A DNA stretch of 55,144 nucleotides from an uncultured Clostridia bacterium. Lineage in GTDB: Bacteria > Bacillota_I > Bacilli_A > RF39 > UBA660. The position numbers and the translations under genes were made by a program. Under the pieces are notes generated by a model. The model was given only the letters and a program-made list of their open reading frames with translations, had not been told where the DNA came from and made no database searches. Of this stretch, positions 21,222-29,675 are shown piece after piece. The DNA lies in the NCBI GenBank assembly GCA_947165135.1, contig CAMUZE010000007.1, positions 1-55,144 on the forward strand, written 5' to 3'. Numbering within the stretch: the stretch's first letter is position 1; every line of letters starts with the position of its first letter.

Positions 21222-22667
21222 ATGAAGAAAGATATTATTAAAACATTTGTTTTATCATTTATATTATTTATTATATCTTTTGTTGTTATTCTAATATTTG
21301 GAAGAACTTATAATCTAAGCTTTGATACAAATGGAAAAGAAGTAAATAATATTGAAATAATTAGTGATTCTGGTGAAATAGAAGTTTTGGAAGAAATAAA
21401 AAATAATGATAAATATATTATAAAAATTAAATCTAAAAAACCAGGTAGAGTATTTTTAAGTTCTGATTATGGTGATTATAAAGAAAAAAAATTATTATAT
21501 GTCCATAAGAGTATGATAATAACAGATAATAATTATTTTGGTAAATCAACTGCTTCTGAAATAATTCCAATATCATTAACAATATTATTAGTATATATTT
21601 TATATATTCTTATTAGTAGATATAGAAATTTTAAAAAAGAAAATTTATATCAATATAAAAATATTGCATATCTAGGTATTATAATATTTATTTCATTTTT
21701 AACTTTAAGTAATTTTCTTTCAATATTTAATTATTATGGATTGTTTGATACAATTGAAAAAACTATTAAATCTATGTCATTTATATCATACATTTTATTT
21801 CCAATAGCTGTAATTACATTTATTTTAGTAACTATTAGTAATATTAATTTAATTAGAAAAGAAGGATTATCATTAAGAAATCTATTAGGATTATTTCTTG
21901 GAATCTTTATTTGTTTATCAACATTATTACCTGATTGGGTATATGGTATTTTAATGAAATCACAAAAAATCGATATTTACAATTTAAATGGACCAGGACC
22001 ATATATATACAGTTTTGTTGAAACACTAATTTATTTAAATATTGCTTATTTAGAATGTATACTTATTGGAACAATTGTAATTGCGATTAAATCTGTAAGA
22101 AAGAAAATTAAATATAACAAAGACTATATTATAATCTTAGGATGTCAAATTAAAAAAGATGGAACATTAACCCCATTATTAAAAGGTAGAGTTGATAAAG
22201 CAATTGAATTTAGAAATAAACAATTAAATGAAACTGGTAAAGACTTAATATTTATACCATCTGGTGGAAAAGGCAATGATGAAGTTATTTCTGAAGCTGA
22301 AGCTATGAAAAATTATTTATTAAAAAGTGGTATAAGTGAAAAAAATGTTTTAATGGATTCTAAATCTAAAAACACTTATGAAAATATTAAATTTTCAAAT
22401 AAATTAATCAAAAAGAAAAATGCAAATATAGCATTTTCTACAACTAATTATCATGTTTTAAGAGCAGGTTTAATTGCAACAGAACAAGGATTAATATTAG
22501 AAGGTATTGGTTCTAAAACTAAAGTATATTTTTGGATTAATGCTTTTATTAGAGAATTTATTGGAACATTATATTCAGAAAAGAAAAAACATATATTAGT
22601 ATTTATTTTAATCATAATTACTATTATAATTATGATTGGAATAACATATATTGCAAATAATATTTAG
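21222..22667 (+). CDS. YdcF/DUF218-family membrane protein
   Basis: This 481-residue protein has one N-terminal transmembrane helix (about 8-28), an outer beta-rich segment (30-95), and then several transmembrane helices (about 105-290). A DUF218 (YdcF/SanA/ElyC) domain follows at about 300-455 and a last helix at the C-terminus. The DUF218 pattern is present: YIIILGCQIKKDGTLTPLL, IPSGGKGNDE, SEAEAM, and SKNTYENIKFS with TTNYHVLRAG. The family is tied to cell-envelope functions, but its chemistry is not settled. The gene is followed 9 nt later by an ABC exporter, so it leads an operon running to 25538. Confidence 0.8.
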   Translation: MKKDIIKTFVLSFILFIISFVVILIFGRTYNLSFDTNGKEVNNIEIISDSGEIEVLEEIKNNDKYIIKIKSKKPGRVFLSSDYGDYKEKKLLYVHKSMIITDNNYFGKSTASEIIPISLTILLVYILYILISRYRNFKKENLYQYKNIAYLGIIIFISFLTLSNFLSIFNYYGLFDTIEKTIKSMSFISYILFPIAVITFILVTISNINLIRKEGLSLRNLLGLFLGIFICLSTLLPDWVYGILMKSQKIDIYNLNGPGPYIYSFVETLIYLNIAYLECILIGTIVIAIKSVRKKIKYNKDYIIILGCQIKKDGTLTPLLKGRVDKAIEFRNKQLNETGKDLIFIPSGGKGNDEVISEAEAMKNYLLKSGISEKNVLMDSKSKNTYENIKFSNKLIKKKNANIAFSTTNYHVLRAGLIATEQGLILEGIGSKTKVYFWINAFIREFIGTLYSEKKKHILVFILIIITIIIMIGITYIANNI

Positions 22668-22676
22668 GAGGAACGT

Positions 22677-23399
22677 ATGAACTCAATTGAAGTTAAAAAT
22701 CTTACTAAAAAATTTAAAGATAAAGTAGCAGTAAATAGTATTAATTTAGAAATAAAAGAGGGAGAATTATTTGCTTTATTAGGGGTTAATGGAGCAGGTA
22801 AAACTACTACAATAAAAATGTTATCTGGACTAATATTACCAACAGATGGTGATATTAAAATAGAAAAAATGGATATGAAGAAAGATATATTTAAAATAAA
22901 AGAAATATTAAATGTATCTCCTCAAGAAACTGCTATAGCGCCTAATTTAACTGTTAAAGAAAATTTAGAATTTATGGCTGGTGTTTATCAAATAAAAAAT
23001 AAAGATAAAAAGATAGATGAATTAATTAAATTATTTAAATTAGAAGAAGTATTAAATAAAAGAGCAAAAACTTTATCAGGAGGATGGCAAAGAAAAGTAT
23101 CTATTGCAATTAGTTTAATAAATGATCCTAAAATATTATTTTTAGATGAACCAACTCTTGGACTAGATGTTATTGCTAGAAAAGATTTATGGAAAATAAT
23201 TACTTCTTTAAAAGGTAAAATTACTATTATTTTAACAACTCATTATATGGAAGAAGCTGAAAACTTATCAGATAGAATAGGTATTATGGTGAATGGAAAA
23301 TTAGTAGATATTGGAACATCTAAAGAATTAATAAAGAAAACTAAAGCAAAGAATTTTGAAGATGCATTTGTAAATATTGCTACTGGGGGTGAATTATAA
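22677..23399 (+). CDS. ABC exporter ATP-binding protein
   Basis: This 240-residue ATPase of the drug/antibiotic exporter type (CcmA/NodI-like) pairs with the ABC-2 permease encoded next. Walker A is GVNGAGKTT at 36-44, the Q-loop lies near SPQET (81-85), the signature is LSGGW at 133-137, Walker B is ILFLDEPT at 153-160, and the switch His is in TTHYMEE. It overlaps the permease start by one base (TAATG). The substrate is unknown. The YdcF-like gene upstream may be functionally linked. Confidence 0.92.
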   Translation: MNSIEVKNLTKKFKDKVAVNSINLEIKEGELFALLGVNGAGKTTTIKMLSGLILPTDGDIKIEKMDMKKDIFKIKEILNVSPQETAIAPNLTVKENLEFMAGVYQIKNKDKKIDELIKLFKLEEVLNKRAKTLSGGWQRKVSIAISLINDPKILFLDEPTLGLDVIARKDLWKIITSLKGKITIILTTHYMEEAENLSDRIGIMVNGKLVDIGTSKELIKKTKAKNFEDAFVNIATGGEL

Positions 23400-24130
23400 T
23401 GAGAATGTTAAATTTTGCCAAAAGAAATTTTAAAGAGCTTATTAGGGATCCACTAAGTTTAATATTTGAAATAGCATTACCAATATTTTTATTATTCATA
23501 TTTCAACAATTTGATATACCAGAAGAAGCATATAAATTAGAAAACTTTACTCCAGGAATTATATTATTTGGATTTTCATTTATAACATTATTTACTTCAA
23601 CTTTAGTAGCAAAAGATAGGGGTACTTCACTATTGATAAGACTTGGAACATCTCCAATGAAATCTAGTGATTATATTCTTGGATATATATTATCATTGGT
23701 TCCAATTATACTTGTTCAAGATGTTTTATTCTTTATAGTTGCGATATTATTAGGGCTTAAATTTAGTATAAATATTCTATTTACTATTTTAATATCATTA
23801 GTAGTATCTATATTATTTATTTCACTTGGTATATTAATTGGAAGTATAGTTAGTGAAAAAGCATCTGGTGGTGTAGGTAGTGTAATAGTTCAGTTAGTAT
23901 GTTTTACAAGTGGTATGTATTTTTCAAAAGATTTAGTAGGAAAAGGATTTGCCAAAATATGTGAAATATTACCATTTGAAAGTGCTCTTAATATAATCAA
24001 AGGAATACTTAATAATGATTTGAGTATTATATCTTTAAGAAATATTATTGTATTTTCTATATATACCTTAGTTGTATTAATAATATCAATTATAGTGTTT
24101 AAAAAGGAAATGGTTAGTGACAATAAATAA
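23399..24130 (+). CDS. ABC-2 type permease
   Basis: This 243-residue integral membrane protein has about six hydrophobic helices. An ABC-2-type central region contains LVAKDRGTSLLIRLGTSPM, the cytoplasmic R-E/D-x-G-T coupling segment typical of Yad/NodJ-like permeases. A late loop, FTSGMYFSKDLVGKGF, matches the family too. It completes a two-gene exporter with the ATPase, and translation is coupled by the TAATG overlap. Substrate unknown. Confidence 0.88.
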   Translation: MRMLNFAKRNFKELIRDPLSLIFEIALPIFLLFIFQQFDIPEEAYKLENFTPGIILFGFSFITLFTSTLVAKDRGTSLLIRLGTSPMKSSDYILGYILSLVPIILVQDVLFFIVAILLGLKFSINILFTILISLVVSILFISLGILIGSIVSEKASGGVGSVIVQLVCFTSGMYFSKDLVGKGFAKICEILPFESALNIIKGILNNDLSIISLRNIIVFSIYTLVVLIISIIVFKKEMVSDNK

Positions 24131-24139
24131 GGAGATAAT

Positions 24140-24682
24140 ATGAAAAATGTTGGTTTAAAACGTGGATATCTTGAAATAATGGACTACAGAGATGATTATA
24201 ATGAAATATATGAATCTGAAAAAAAAGAATTATTAAGAATTTATTGTAATAAAATATTTCAAATTGATCATGTTGGAAGTACTAGTATAAAAAATATTAA
24301 GTCTAAACCAATAATTGATATAAATATTCAAACTGATGATTTAGAAGACTTTAAAGTATTTACTGAATCAAAAGTTGAAGGAGAAATATATACAGTAAAA
24401 AAAGAACCAACAATGGGAGGAGACTATCTAATTCGTAAAGAAGAAGATGGAAAAGTAAAAGCATTTATTCATGTGTATAAAACAGGAGATATTAATGCAA
24501 TAAAACAAATTGCTTTTAGAGACTATTTAAATAAACATGAAGATGAAAGAAAACGTTATGAAAAATTAAAAATAGAATTATATGAAAAATATAAAGATGA
24601 TAGGAATCAATATACTTTAGGAAAAGACAAATACATAAAAGAAGTAACTGAAAAAGCAATGAAAGAAATAGAGGAAAAGTGA
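24140..24682 (+). CDS. GrpB/UPF0157 family nucleotidyltransferase-like protein
   Basis: This 180-residue cytoplasmic protein has the family hallmark IDHVGSTSIKNIKSKPIIDI (about 43-62), carrying the G-S-T-S nucleotidyltransferase loop and the D of the metal site, and a later strand with RKEEDGKVKAFIHVYKTGD. The C-terminal helix FRDYLNKHEDERKRYEKLK is also typical. It lies 9 nt behind the permease with a GGAG site, and ends in TGA, one of the few UGA stops here. The biochemical role of the family is poorly defined. Confidence 0.85.
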   Translation: MKNVGLKRGYLEIMDYRDDYNEIYESEKKELLRIYCNKIFQIDHVGSTSIKNIKSKPIIDINIQTDDLEDFKVFTESKVEGEIYTVKKEPTMGGDYLIRKEEDGKVKAFIHVYKTGDINAIKQIAFRDYLNKHEDERKRYEKLKIELYEKYKDDRNQYTLGKDKYIKEVTEKAMKEIEEK

Positions 24683-24683
24683 T

Positions 24684-25538
24684 ATGAAAAAACTATTTGG
24701 AGAAGTAAATTTAACATGGAAAAAAATAATTATTGCGGCAGTGGTAATTGGAATTAGTGTTGGACTATTAAATAGTATTCCCAGTTTATTTGATACAACT
24801 ATAACTGATGTGGCAACTTATTTCGATTTTTGGATATTATGTGGAATATTTATAATAATGAATTCTAAATCCAATAAAGAAGCAGCTATTAAATGTTTTG
24901 TATTCTTTTTAATAAGTCAGCCTTTAATTTATTTGGCTGAAGTTCCATTTAACAGATTGGGATGGCATATATTTGTTTATTATAAATACTGGTTTATATG
25001 GACAATACTTACATTACCAATGGGTTATATTGGATACTATATGAAGAAAGAAAAATGGTATAGTTTATTAATATTACTTCCTATGTTAGTTTTGTTAGGG
25101 TATGGTGTTGGTAATTCATTATCAGGTTTAATTTATTCCTTCCCACATCATTTAATTAATTTAATATTTGTAGTGTTTACTTTAATTATGTATCCATTAG
25201 TTATATTTAATAATAAGTATTTAAAATATATTGGACTAACTGTAAGTATTATTTTAATATTATTCTTTGGAATAAAGCCATTATTAAAAGCTCCTGTTTA
25301 TGAGACAACATTAAGATGCAATAGTGAAAAAACACCTTTTAATGATACATATAAAACATATTTAACTAATAGTGATTTAGGAGAAGTATATGTTAGATAT
25401 GAAAAGGATTTAGATGATTATTGTATAAGTGCTAAATTCTATAAAACTGGAAATACTAAATTAATCATTGAAAGTCCTAATGGTGAAAAACAAGAATATA
25501 ATTTAACAATAGGAAAAAGTACATATACTTTAGAATAG
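24684..25538 (+). CDS. Multi-pass membrane protein with extracytoplasmic C-terminal domain
   Basis: This 284-residue protein starts 1 nt after the upstream stop codon. About six to seven hydrophobic helices span residues 13-205, with an NxxG-type loop (GVGNSLSGLIYS) in the middle. The last 75 residues form a soluble, probably outside, beta-rich domain with two Cys (LRCNSE, DDYCIS) that may form a disulfide. No family is recognised with confidence. It closes the operon beginning at 21222, so a cell-envelope role is a reasonable guess only. Confidence 0.7.
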   Translation: MKKLFGEVNLTWKKIIIAAVVIGISVGLLNSIPSLFDTTITDVATYFDFWILCGIFIIMNSKSNKEAAIKCFVFFLISQPLIYLAEVPFNRLGWHIFVYYKYWFIWTILTLPMGYIGYYMKKEKWYSLLILLPMLVLLGYGVGNSLSGLIYSFPHHLINLIFVVFTLIMYPLVIFNNKYLKYIGLTVSIILILFFGIKPLLKAPVYETTLRCNSEKTPFNDTYKTYLTNSDLGEVYVRYEKDLDDYCISAKFYKTGNTKLIIESPNGEKQEYNLTIGKSTYTLE

Positions 25539-25567
25539 AACATTAGTCTTATGACTATTGTTTTTTT
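25539..25567 (+). terminator. Rho-independent terminator
   Basis: The stem AACATTAGTC/GACTATTGTT (one mismatch) with loop TTAT ends in T7, which runs into the next extended -10 box. Confidence 0.75.
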
Positions 25568-25568
25568 A

Positions 25569-25577
25569 TGTTATAAT
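25569..25577 (+). promoter_or_regulatory. Extended -10 promoter, mini-leader type
   Basis: TGTTATAAT lies 15 nt before the ATG at 25593, with GGTGA at 25584-25588. Confidence 0.6.
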
Positions 25578-25592
25578 TTTATTGGTGAGCTT

Positions 25593-26275
25593 ATGAGAAA
25601 AGTACTCAATAATTCTATTATAGAAAGTAAAATATATATTTCGTATTTTGATGATATTGTTTCTTGTATAAATGAAAATGAAAAAAGAATATTTAAATTC
25701 TTTAGATTAAAAAAGCTATCTAATAAGGTTAATATTAGAATAGTAGAATTTAATGAATTTAAAAAATATATAATTTCTAAATATGGTGAGTATCATGATT
25801 ATGTAAGAGCAGATACAGATAAAAATACTAATACAATTATGATATAGTAGATTTATCTAATTGTGATTTTGAATCATTAAAGAATAATTTTAATGGTAAT
25901 TATAAATACGCTTATACAATAGTTAATTATATTATTAATAATTATTTATCAGATGAAATTTATAAGTTAATATGTGATTCAAATTACTTACGTAAAAGAA
26001 GTGATGAAATATTTAATGATGTATGTAAGAATTTAAAGATAAATGATTTATTGTCTAATTTATCTAAATTACATACTACCAAATTGGGAGAAAACAGAAT
26101 TAAAAGAAATCTTAAAATAGATGAAGATGTAGTTAATTATTGTAAAAATAAATTATTAAATAATAATTGTAAAATGTATAAAAATGGAAAGAATTGGTAT
26201 TGTGAAATAGATAATATTATTTTTACAATAAATTCACATAGTTGTACAATAATTACAGCGCATTTATTAAAATAA
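25593..26275 (+). pseudogene. Broken gene, probable internally deleted peptidase-like family
   Basis: The first part (25593-25847) encodes 84 residues ending KNTNTIMI. A second part continues in another frame from about 25832 to 26275: YDIVDLSNCDFESLKNNF, then a run of over 140 sensible codons to HLLK. The two pieces read like the start and end of one soluble protein, joined out of frame. In proteins of this kind that I recall, a middle section with an HExxH site lies between the N-T-I-R-I strand and the Y-D-I-V-D-L segment. No HExxH is present here. An internal deletion plus frameshift is the simplest reading. The promoter and GGTGA site upstream are intact. Confidence 0.6.
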
Positions 26276-26277
26276 TG

Positions 26278-26286
26278 TGATATAAT
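26278..26286 (+). promoter_or_regulatory. Extended -10 promoter
   Basis: TGATATAAT (TG 26278-26279) begins 2 nt after the broken gene's stop codon and drives the rhodanese gene. A GAGGTGA site is at 26305-26311. Confidence 0.65.
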
Positions 26287-26315
26287 AAATTGGTAAAAGA
26301 TTTTGAGGTGAAGTT

Positions 26316-26996
26316 ATGAAAAAATTAATTTATATTTTATGTGGTTTTGTTATTGGAGGATTAATAACTTATTGTATATTTGGATGTAATAATTTAAGAC
26401 CTCTACCAGCACAAGAAAAATCTGAAGGCTTAAGAGGAGTTTATGATATAGATAAAAACATCAATGAAAAAACTATTGATAATTATTTAGATAGAAGTGA
26501 TGTTGTGTATCGTGATGTTAGAATGCTTGAAGATACTGCAACATGGGAGAATAAAGGTGGAGAAAGAAATCTAACTGGATTTGTTCGTGGATTTGAAGTA
26601 ATTCCTTATGCATATTTAACAGAATTCCCAGAAGAATATGTAGAACAAAAAAGACAGGAAAATGTAAGTGGTTTATATAGTGGTAAAACATTATTTAGAT
26701 TAGAAAATGGCAAATATGTTGCGAACTATAAAGAATCAATGGAAATACTAGAATATATATTTCCAAAAGATAAAACTATATTCTTAATGTGTGGAGCAGG
26801 TGGATATGCTAACTTTACAAAACAGATGTTAGGGGCACTCGGATGGGATACATCAAAAATATATAACGTTGGTGGATTTTGGAGTTATGATGGTAAAAAT
26901 GCTATTAGTACTGTAATTGAAGGAACAAACAAATGTGATTTTTCTAAAGTTCCATATCATAATATAGATTTTAGTAGACTTACAGAGGTTAAATAA
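26316..26996 (+). CDS. Exported rhodanese-like lipoprotein
   Basis: This 226-residue protein has an N-terminal hydrophobic signal ending in the possible lipobox IFGC (Cys24), so it is likely anchored outside the membrane. The rhodanese fold is visible: DVVYRDVRM (first strand and conserved D-x-R), VIPYAYLTEFPEE, and the active-site loop FLMCGAGGYA with C159, followed by LGALGWDTSKIYNVGGF. Rhodanese-like domains carry persulfide or act on thiols. The next gene, overlapping by one base (TAATG), encodes a thioredoxin-like lipoprotein, which suggests a joint extracytoplasmic thiol function. Confidence 0.85.
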   Translation: MKKLIYILCGFVIGGLITYCIFGCNNLRPLPAQEKSEGLRGVYDIDKNINEKTIDNYLDRSDVVYRDVRMLEDTATWENKGGERNLTGFVRGFEVIPYAYLTEFPEEYVEQKRQENVSGLYSGKTLFRLENGKYVANYKESMEILEYIFPKDKTIFLMCGAGGYANFTKQMLGALGWDTSKIYNVGGFWSYDGKNAISTVIEGTNKCDFSKVPYHNIDFSRLTEVK

Positions 26997-27442
26997 TGTA
27001 TAAGAAAGTTTTAATATTAATAGTTTGTATTTTCATGTTAGCTGCTTGTTCTTCTAAAACTATTGGAGATGTTGAACTTGATAATATATATTATGGTAGT
27101 AATGATTATATTGAAATAACAAGTGATTATTTTGAAGATACAAACCCTAAAAATTATGTAGTATTTGTTCATAATACTTTTTGCTCACTAAGAGTCCCAT
27201 GTCAAAATATATTTAAAGAATATATGGAAAAATATAATATTAGTTTTCTATCAATAAACATAGATGAATATAAAAAAACATCTCTATATAAGGATGTTAA
27301 ATATGTTCCAACTGTAATAGTAGTTAGTGATAATAAAATAGTTGCATATTTAGATGCAGAAAAAGATGAAGATTTAGATAAATATCAAGATATTAATGAA
27401 TTTGAATCTTGGATTAATAAGTATATTAAATATAATAAATAA
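26996..27442 (+). CDS. Thioredoxin-like lipoprotein with a C-x5-C site
   Basis: This 148-residue protein has a signal peptide with lipobox LAAC (Cys18). The mature part has a thioredoxin-like order of strands and helices (YVVFVHNTFC, then FLSINIDEY, then KYVPTVIVVSDNK with the cis-Pro position). The cysteines lie at C63 and C69, in FCSLRVPC. This is C-x5-C rather than C-x2-C, so a standard dithiol active site is not present. It is translationally coupled to the rhodanese gene, and the terminator hairpin overlaps its stop codon. Confidence 0.75.
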   Translation: MYKKVLILIVCIFMLAACSSKTIGDVELDNIYYGSNDYIEITSDYFEDTNPKNYVVFVHNTFCSLRVPCQNIFKEYMEKYNISFLSINIDEYKKTSLYKDVKYVPTVIVVSDNKIVAYLDAEKDEDLDKYQDINEFESWINKYIKYNK

Positions 27443-27461
27443 CTCAGTAATGAGTTTTTTA
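27441..27461 (+). terminator. Rho-independent terminator
   Basis: The 6-bp stem AACTCA/TGAGTT with loop GTAA is followed by T's. Confidence 0.75.
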
Positions 27462-27476
27462 TTTTGTACGAATATA

Positions 27477-27485
27477 TGTTATAAT
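27477..27485 (+). promoter_or_regulatory. Extended -10 promoter
   Basis: TGTTATAAT lies 21 nt before the ATG at 27507. Confidence 0.65.
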
Positions 27486-27506
27486 TGTTTAGGAAAGTAG
27501 GTAATT

Positions 27507-27722
27507 ATGAAAAAAGAAAAAGTATCATATATAATTTCTATTTTATTAATAGTTGTATTTGTTGTTGTTACATTAATAGATTATTCAAAGTATGATATTA
27601 CTTATTCAGCACCATTTAGTGCAAATATATTAGTAAGAGCATTAGAATTTATATTACCAAGTTTGATTATATTAATAATTGCATTATTAATTAGAAAAAA
27701 GAGGAAAAATGAAAACAAGTAA
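27507..27722 (+). CDS. Small two-TM membrane protein
   Basis: This 71-residue protein has two transmembrane helices (about 7-25 and 44-63) joined by an outside loop rich in Ser/Tyr, and ends in the cytoplasmic anchor RKKRKNENK. The last 14 nt overlap the next gene, so the two are translationally coupled. No family is recognised. Such small proteins often assist a partner membrane protein, here perhaps the one encoded next. Confidence 0.65.
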   Translation: MKKEKVSYIISILLIVVFVVVTLIDYSKYDITYSAPFSANILVRALEFILPSLIILIIALLIRKKRKNENK

Positions 27723-28380
27723 AATTATTATAGTTGTTATTTTATGCATATTAGCTTCCATTATTATGAGAATATTATTTGTTATTGGGCTTGTATTGTT
27801 ATCTTTTTTAGGAAAATATGATACAGTAGAGGGAATAGATAACTATAATAAGTACATTTATCTTAATGAATATGGTGGTGATTTGGATTCTGAATTATCA
27901 ATATTTCCTGAAGATAGTTCTAATATGCAAGATGCATTTTTTACTTCATCTTTAAAAACTAATCTTTTGGACACTGATGGATATATAATTTTAAGAGCAA
28001 AATATAATGATGAGATGTTTGAAAATGAAATTGAAAGACTTAGCAATATAAATATAACTATATACGAAAGTTGTTCATCTGATTCAAACTATTATACCAA
28101 TAATATTAAATATGATAATTCATCATATAATTATCCCGCTTATATAACTATTGATGGATTTGCTCATAAATATGAATACGCATTAATAGATAGAGAAAAT
28201 AATGAAATTATATATATTTATATATCATATCCAGGGGATAATGTTTCTAAATATAAAGAATATTTAAAAAAAGATGAAACTGAATATTCTAAAGATGACA
28301 CATTAGGATTATTCTCAATTTATAATAATTCATTTGATAATGGAAGAACTTTTATGGAAGCAATGGATTGTGCAGAGTAA
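27709..28380 (+). CDS. Membrane-anchored extracytoplasmic protein
   Basis: This 223-residue protein has one N-terminal hydrophobic segment (about 5-34) that could be a signal anchor, followed by an acidic extracytoplasmic domain with mixed strands and one Cys pair region (ESCSSDS; AMDCAE at the end). The start overlaps the upstream small membrane protein gene, with a GAGGAAA site inside it. No family is recognised. It is probably a surface protein. Confidence 0.65.
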   Translation: MKTSKIIIVVILCILASIIMRILFVIGLVLLSFLGKYDTVEGIDNYNKYIYLNEYGGDLDSELSIFPEDSSNMQDAFFTSSLKTNLLDTDGYIILRAKYNDEMFENEIERLSNINITIYESCSSDSNYYTNNIKYDNSSYNYPAYITIDGFAHKYEYALIDRENNEIIYIYISYPGDNVSKYKEYLKKDETEYSKDDTLGLFSIYNNSFDNGRTFMEAMDCAE

Positions 28381-28454
28381 AGTTTACATTTTTAATTTAA
28401 AAATAATTTTTAATAGCAAGAATATTAAGTTATAATTATACTGGAGGATAGGTT

Positions 28455-29426
28455 ATGAAATATAAAAAAATAGTAGTCGCAGGTGGTGGGGTTTTAGGAA
28501 GTCAAATAGCATATCAAAGTGCATATTCTGGATTCGATGTAACAATATTAATTCGTGTGGAGGATTCTAAGGAAGATGTACATAATAGATTAAAGAAAAT
28601 ACATCACACATATCTTGAAACAATTAAACTTATGGCCACTGAAAAGGGAAAAAGTAAAGATAATTGGGCAAGAGGTATTGCTGATATAAATAAGTTTAAA
28701 AAAGAAGAATGTGTTGATAGAGCAAATAAAGCAATTAATAACATTAAAATTGTAAATGATCAAAGCGAAGCATTAAAAGATGCTGATTTAGTAATTGAAT
28801 CTATTACTGAAATATTTGATGTTAAAACTGCTTTCTATGAACAAATCTCATCATTACTTCCTGAAAAAACTGTTATTGTAACTAATTCATCAACATTATT
28901 ACCATCTAAGTTAGCTAAATATACTAAAAGGCCTAATAAGTATTTGGCAATGCATTTTGCAAACTCTATTTGGAAAAATAATATTGCTGAAATAATGAAG
29001 CATAGTGAAACTGATGATAAATACTTTAATGAAATAATTGAATTTGCAGAAGCAATTCACATGGTCCCTTTAGCAGCAAGAGAAGAAAAATCTGGATATT
29101 TATTGAATTCTATGTTAGTTCCATTCTTACTTTGTGCGATGGATTTAGTTGCTAATGGAGTATCTGATCCAGAAACTATTGATAAAGCATGGACTCTTGG
29201 TACAGGAGCACCTCATGGACCTTTCCAAATACTTGACGTTGTTGGTTTAGAGACAGCTAAAAATATAGTATTGCAATATCAAAAAGTTCCAAACTTATTT
29301 GATCCAATTTTAAAGAAAATGATGTTACCTTATAATTATGATGGTATGTTAGAAATATTAAATAAATATATTGAAGAAGGTAAATTAGGAAAAGCTACAA
29401 AAGAAGGATTTTATAAATATAAATAA
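28455..29426 (+). CDS. 3-hydroxyacyl-CoA dehydrogenase
   Basis: This 323-residue NAD-dependent enzyme oxidises or reduces 3-hydroxyacyl-CoA. The Rossmann dinucleotide loop is VAGGGVLGSQIA near the start. VTNSSTLLPSKL and AMHFANSIWKNNIAEIM (containing the catalytic-region His) follow, and the C-terminal helical domain has SGYLLNSMLVPFLL and GAPHGPFQILDVVGLET. The length is that of short stand-alone HBD-type enzymes. No thiolase, crotonase or acyl-CoA dehydrogenase is adjacent, so its pathway is unclear. A TATAAT at 28431-28436 and a GGAGGA site precede it. The small lipoprotein gene follows by 9 nt. Confidence 0.85.
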   Translation: MKYKKIVVAGGGVLGSQIAYQSAYSGFDVTILIRVEDSKEDVHNRLKKIHHTYLETIKLMATEKGKSKDNWARGIADINKFKKEECVDRANKAINNIKIVNDQSEALKDADLVIESITEIFDVKTAFYEQISSLLPEKTVIVTNSSTLLPSKLAKYTKRPNKYLAMHFANSIWKNNIAEIMKHSETDDKYFNEIIEFAEAIHMVPLAAREEKSGYLLNSMLVPFLLCAMDLVANGVSDPETIDKAWTLGTGAPHGPFQILDVVGLETAKNIVLQYQKVPNLFDPILKKMMLPYNYDGMLEILNKYIEEGKLGKATKEGFYKYK

Positions 29427-29435
29427 GGGGGAAGT

Positions 29436-29642
29436 ATGAAGAAAAATATTATTATATGTGTTTTAGCAATACTAATGTGTTTACTTTTAGTGGGATGCGG
29501 AGAAAAAGATGATAACAAAGAAACAAATAATACCACTAATGAAATAGATCAATCTACATATACATATAGTGAAGATGATGATATTTATGGTGAAGGTTTA
29601 GAAGAAGAATATGATGAAAATGCATATGAAGAAGAAAATTAA
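29436..29642 (+). CDS. Small acidic lipoprotein
   Basis: This 68-residue protein has a complete lipoprotein signal (lipobox LVGC, Cys21). The mature part of about 48 residues is very rich in Asp, Glu, Asn and Tyr and probably disordered. It has a GGGGGA site 9 nt after the dehydrogenase gene. Too short for a catalytic domain. It is possibly a cation-binding or spacer surface peptide, though that is a guess. Confidence 0.7.
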   Translation: MKKNIIICVLAILMCLLLVGCGEKDDNKETNNTTNEIDQSTYTYSEDDDIYGEGLEEEYDENAYEEEN

Positions 29643-29644
29643 AA

Positions 29645-29675
29645 AATAAACTCATTTTAGAGTTTATTTTTATTT
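29645..29675. terminator. Bidirectional terminator
   Basis: The 9-bp stem AATAAACTC/GAGTTTATT with loop ATTTTA lies between convergent genes, A-rich on the left and T-rich on the right. Confidence 0.8.
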
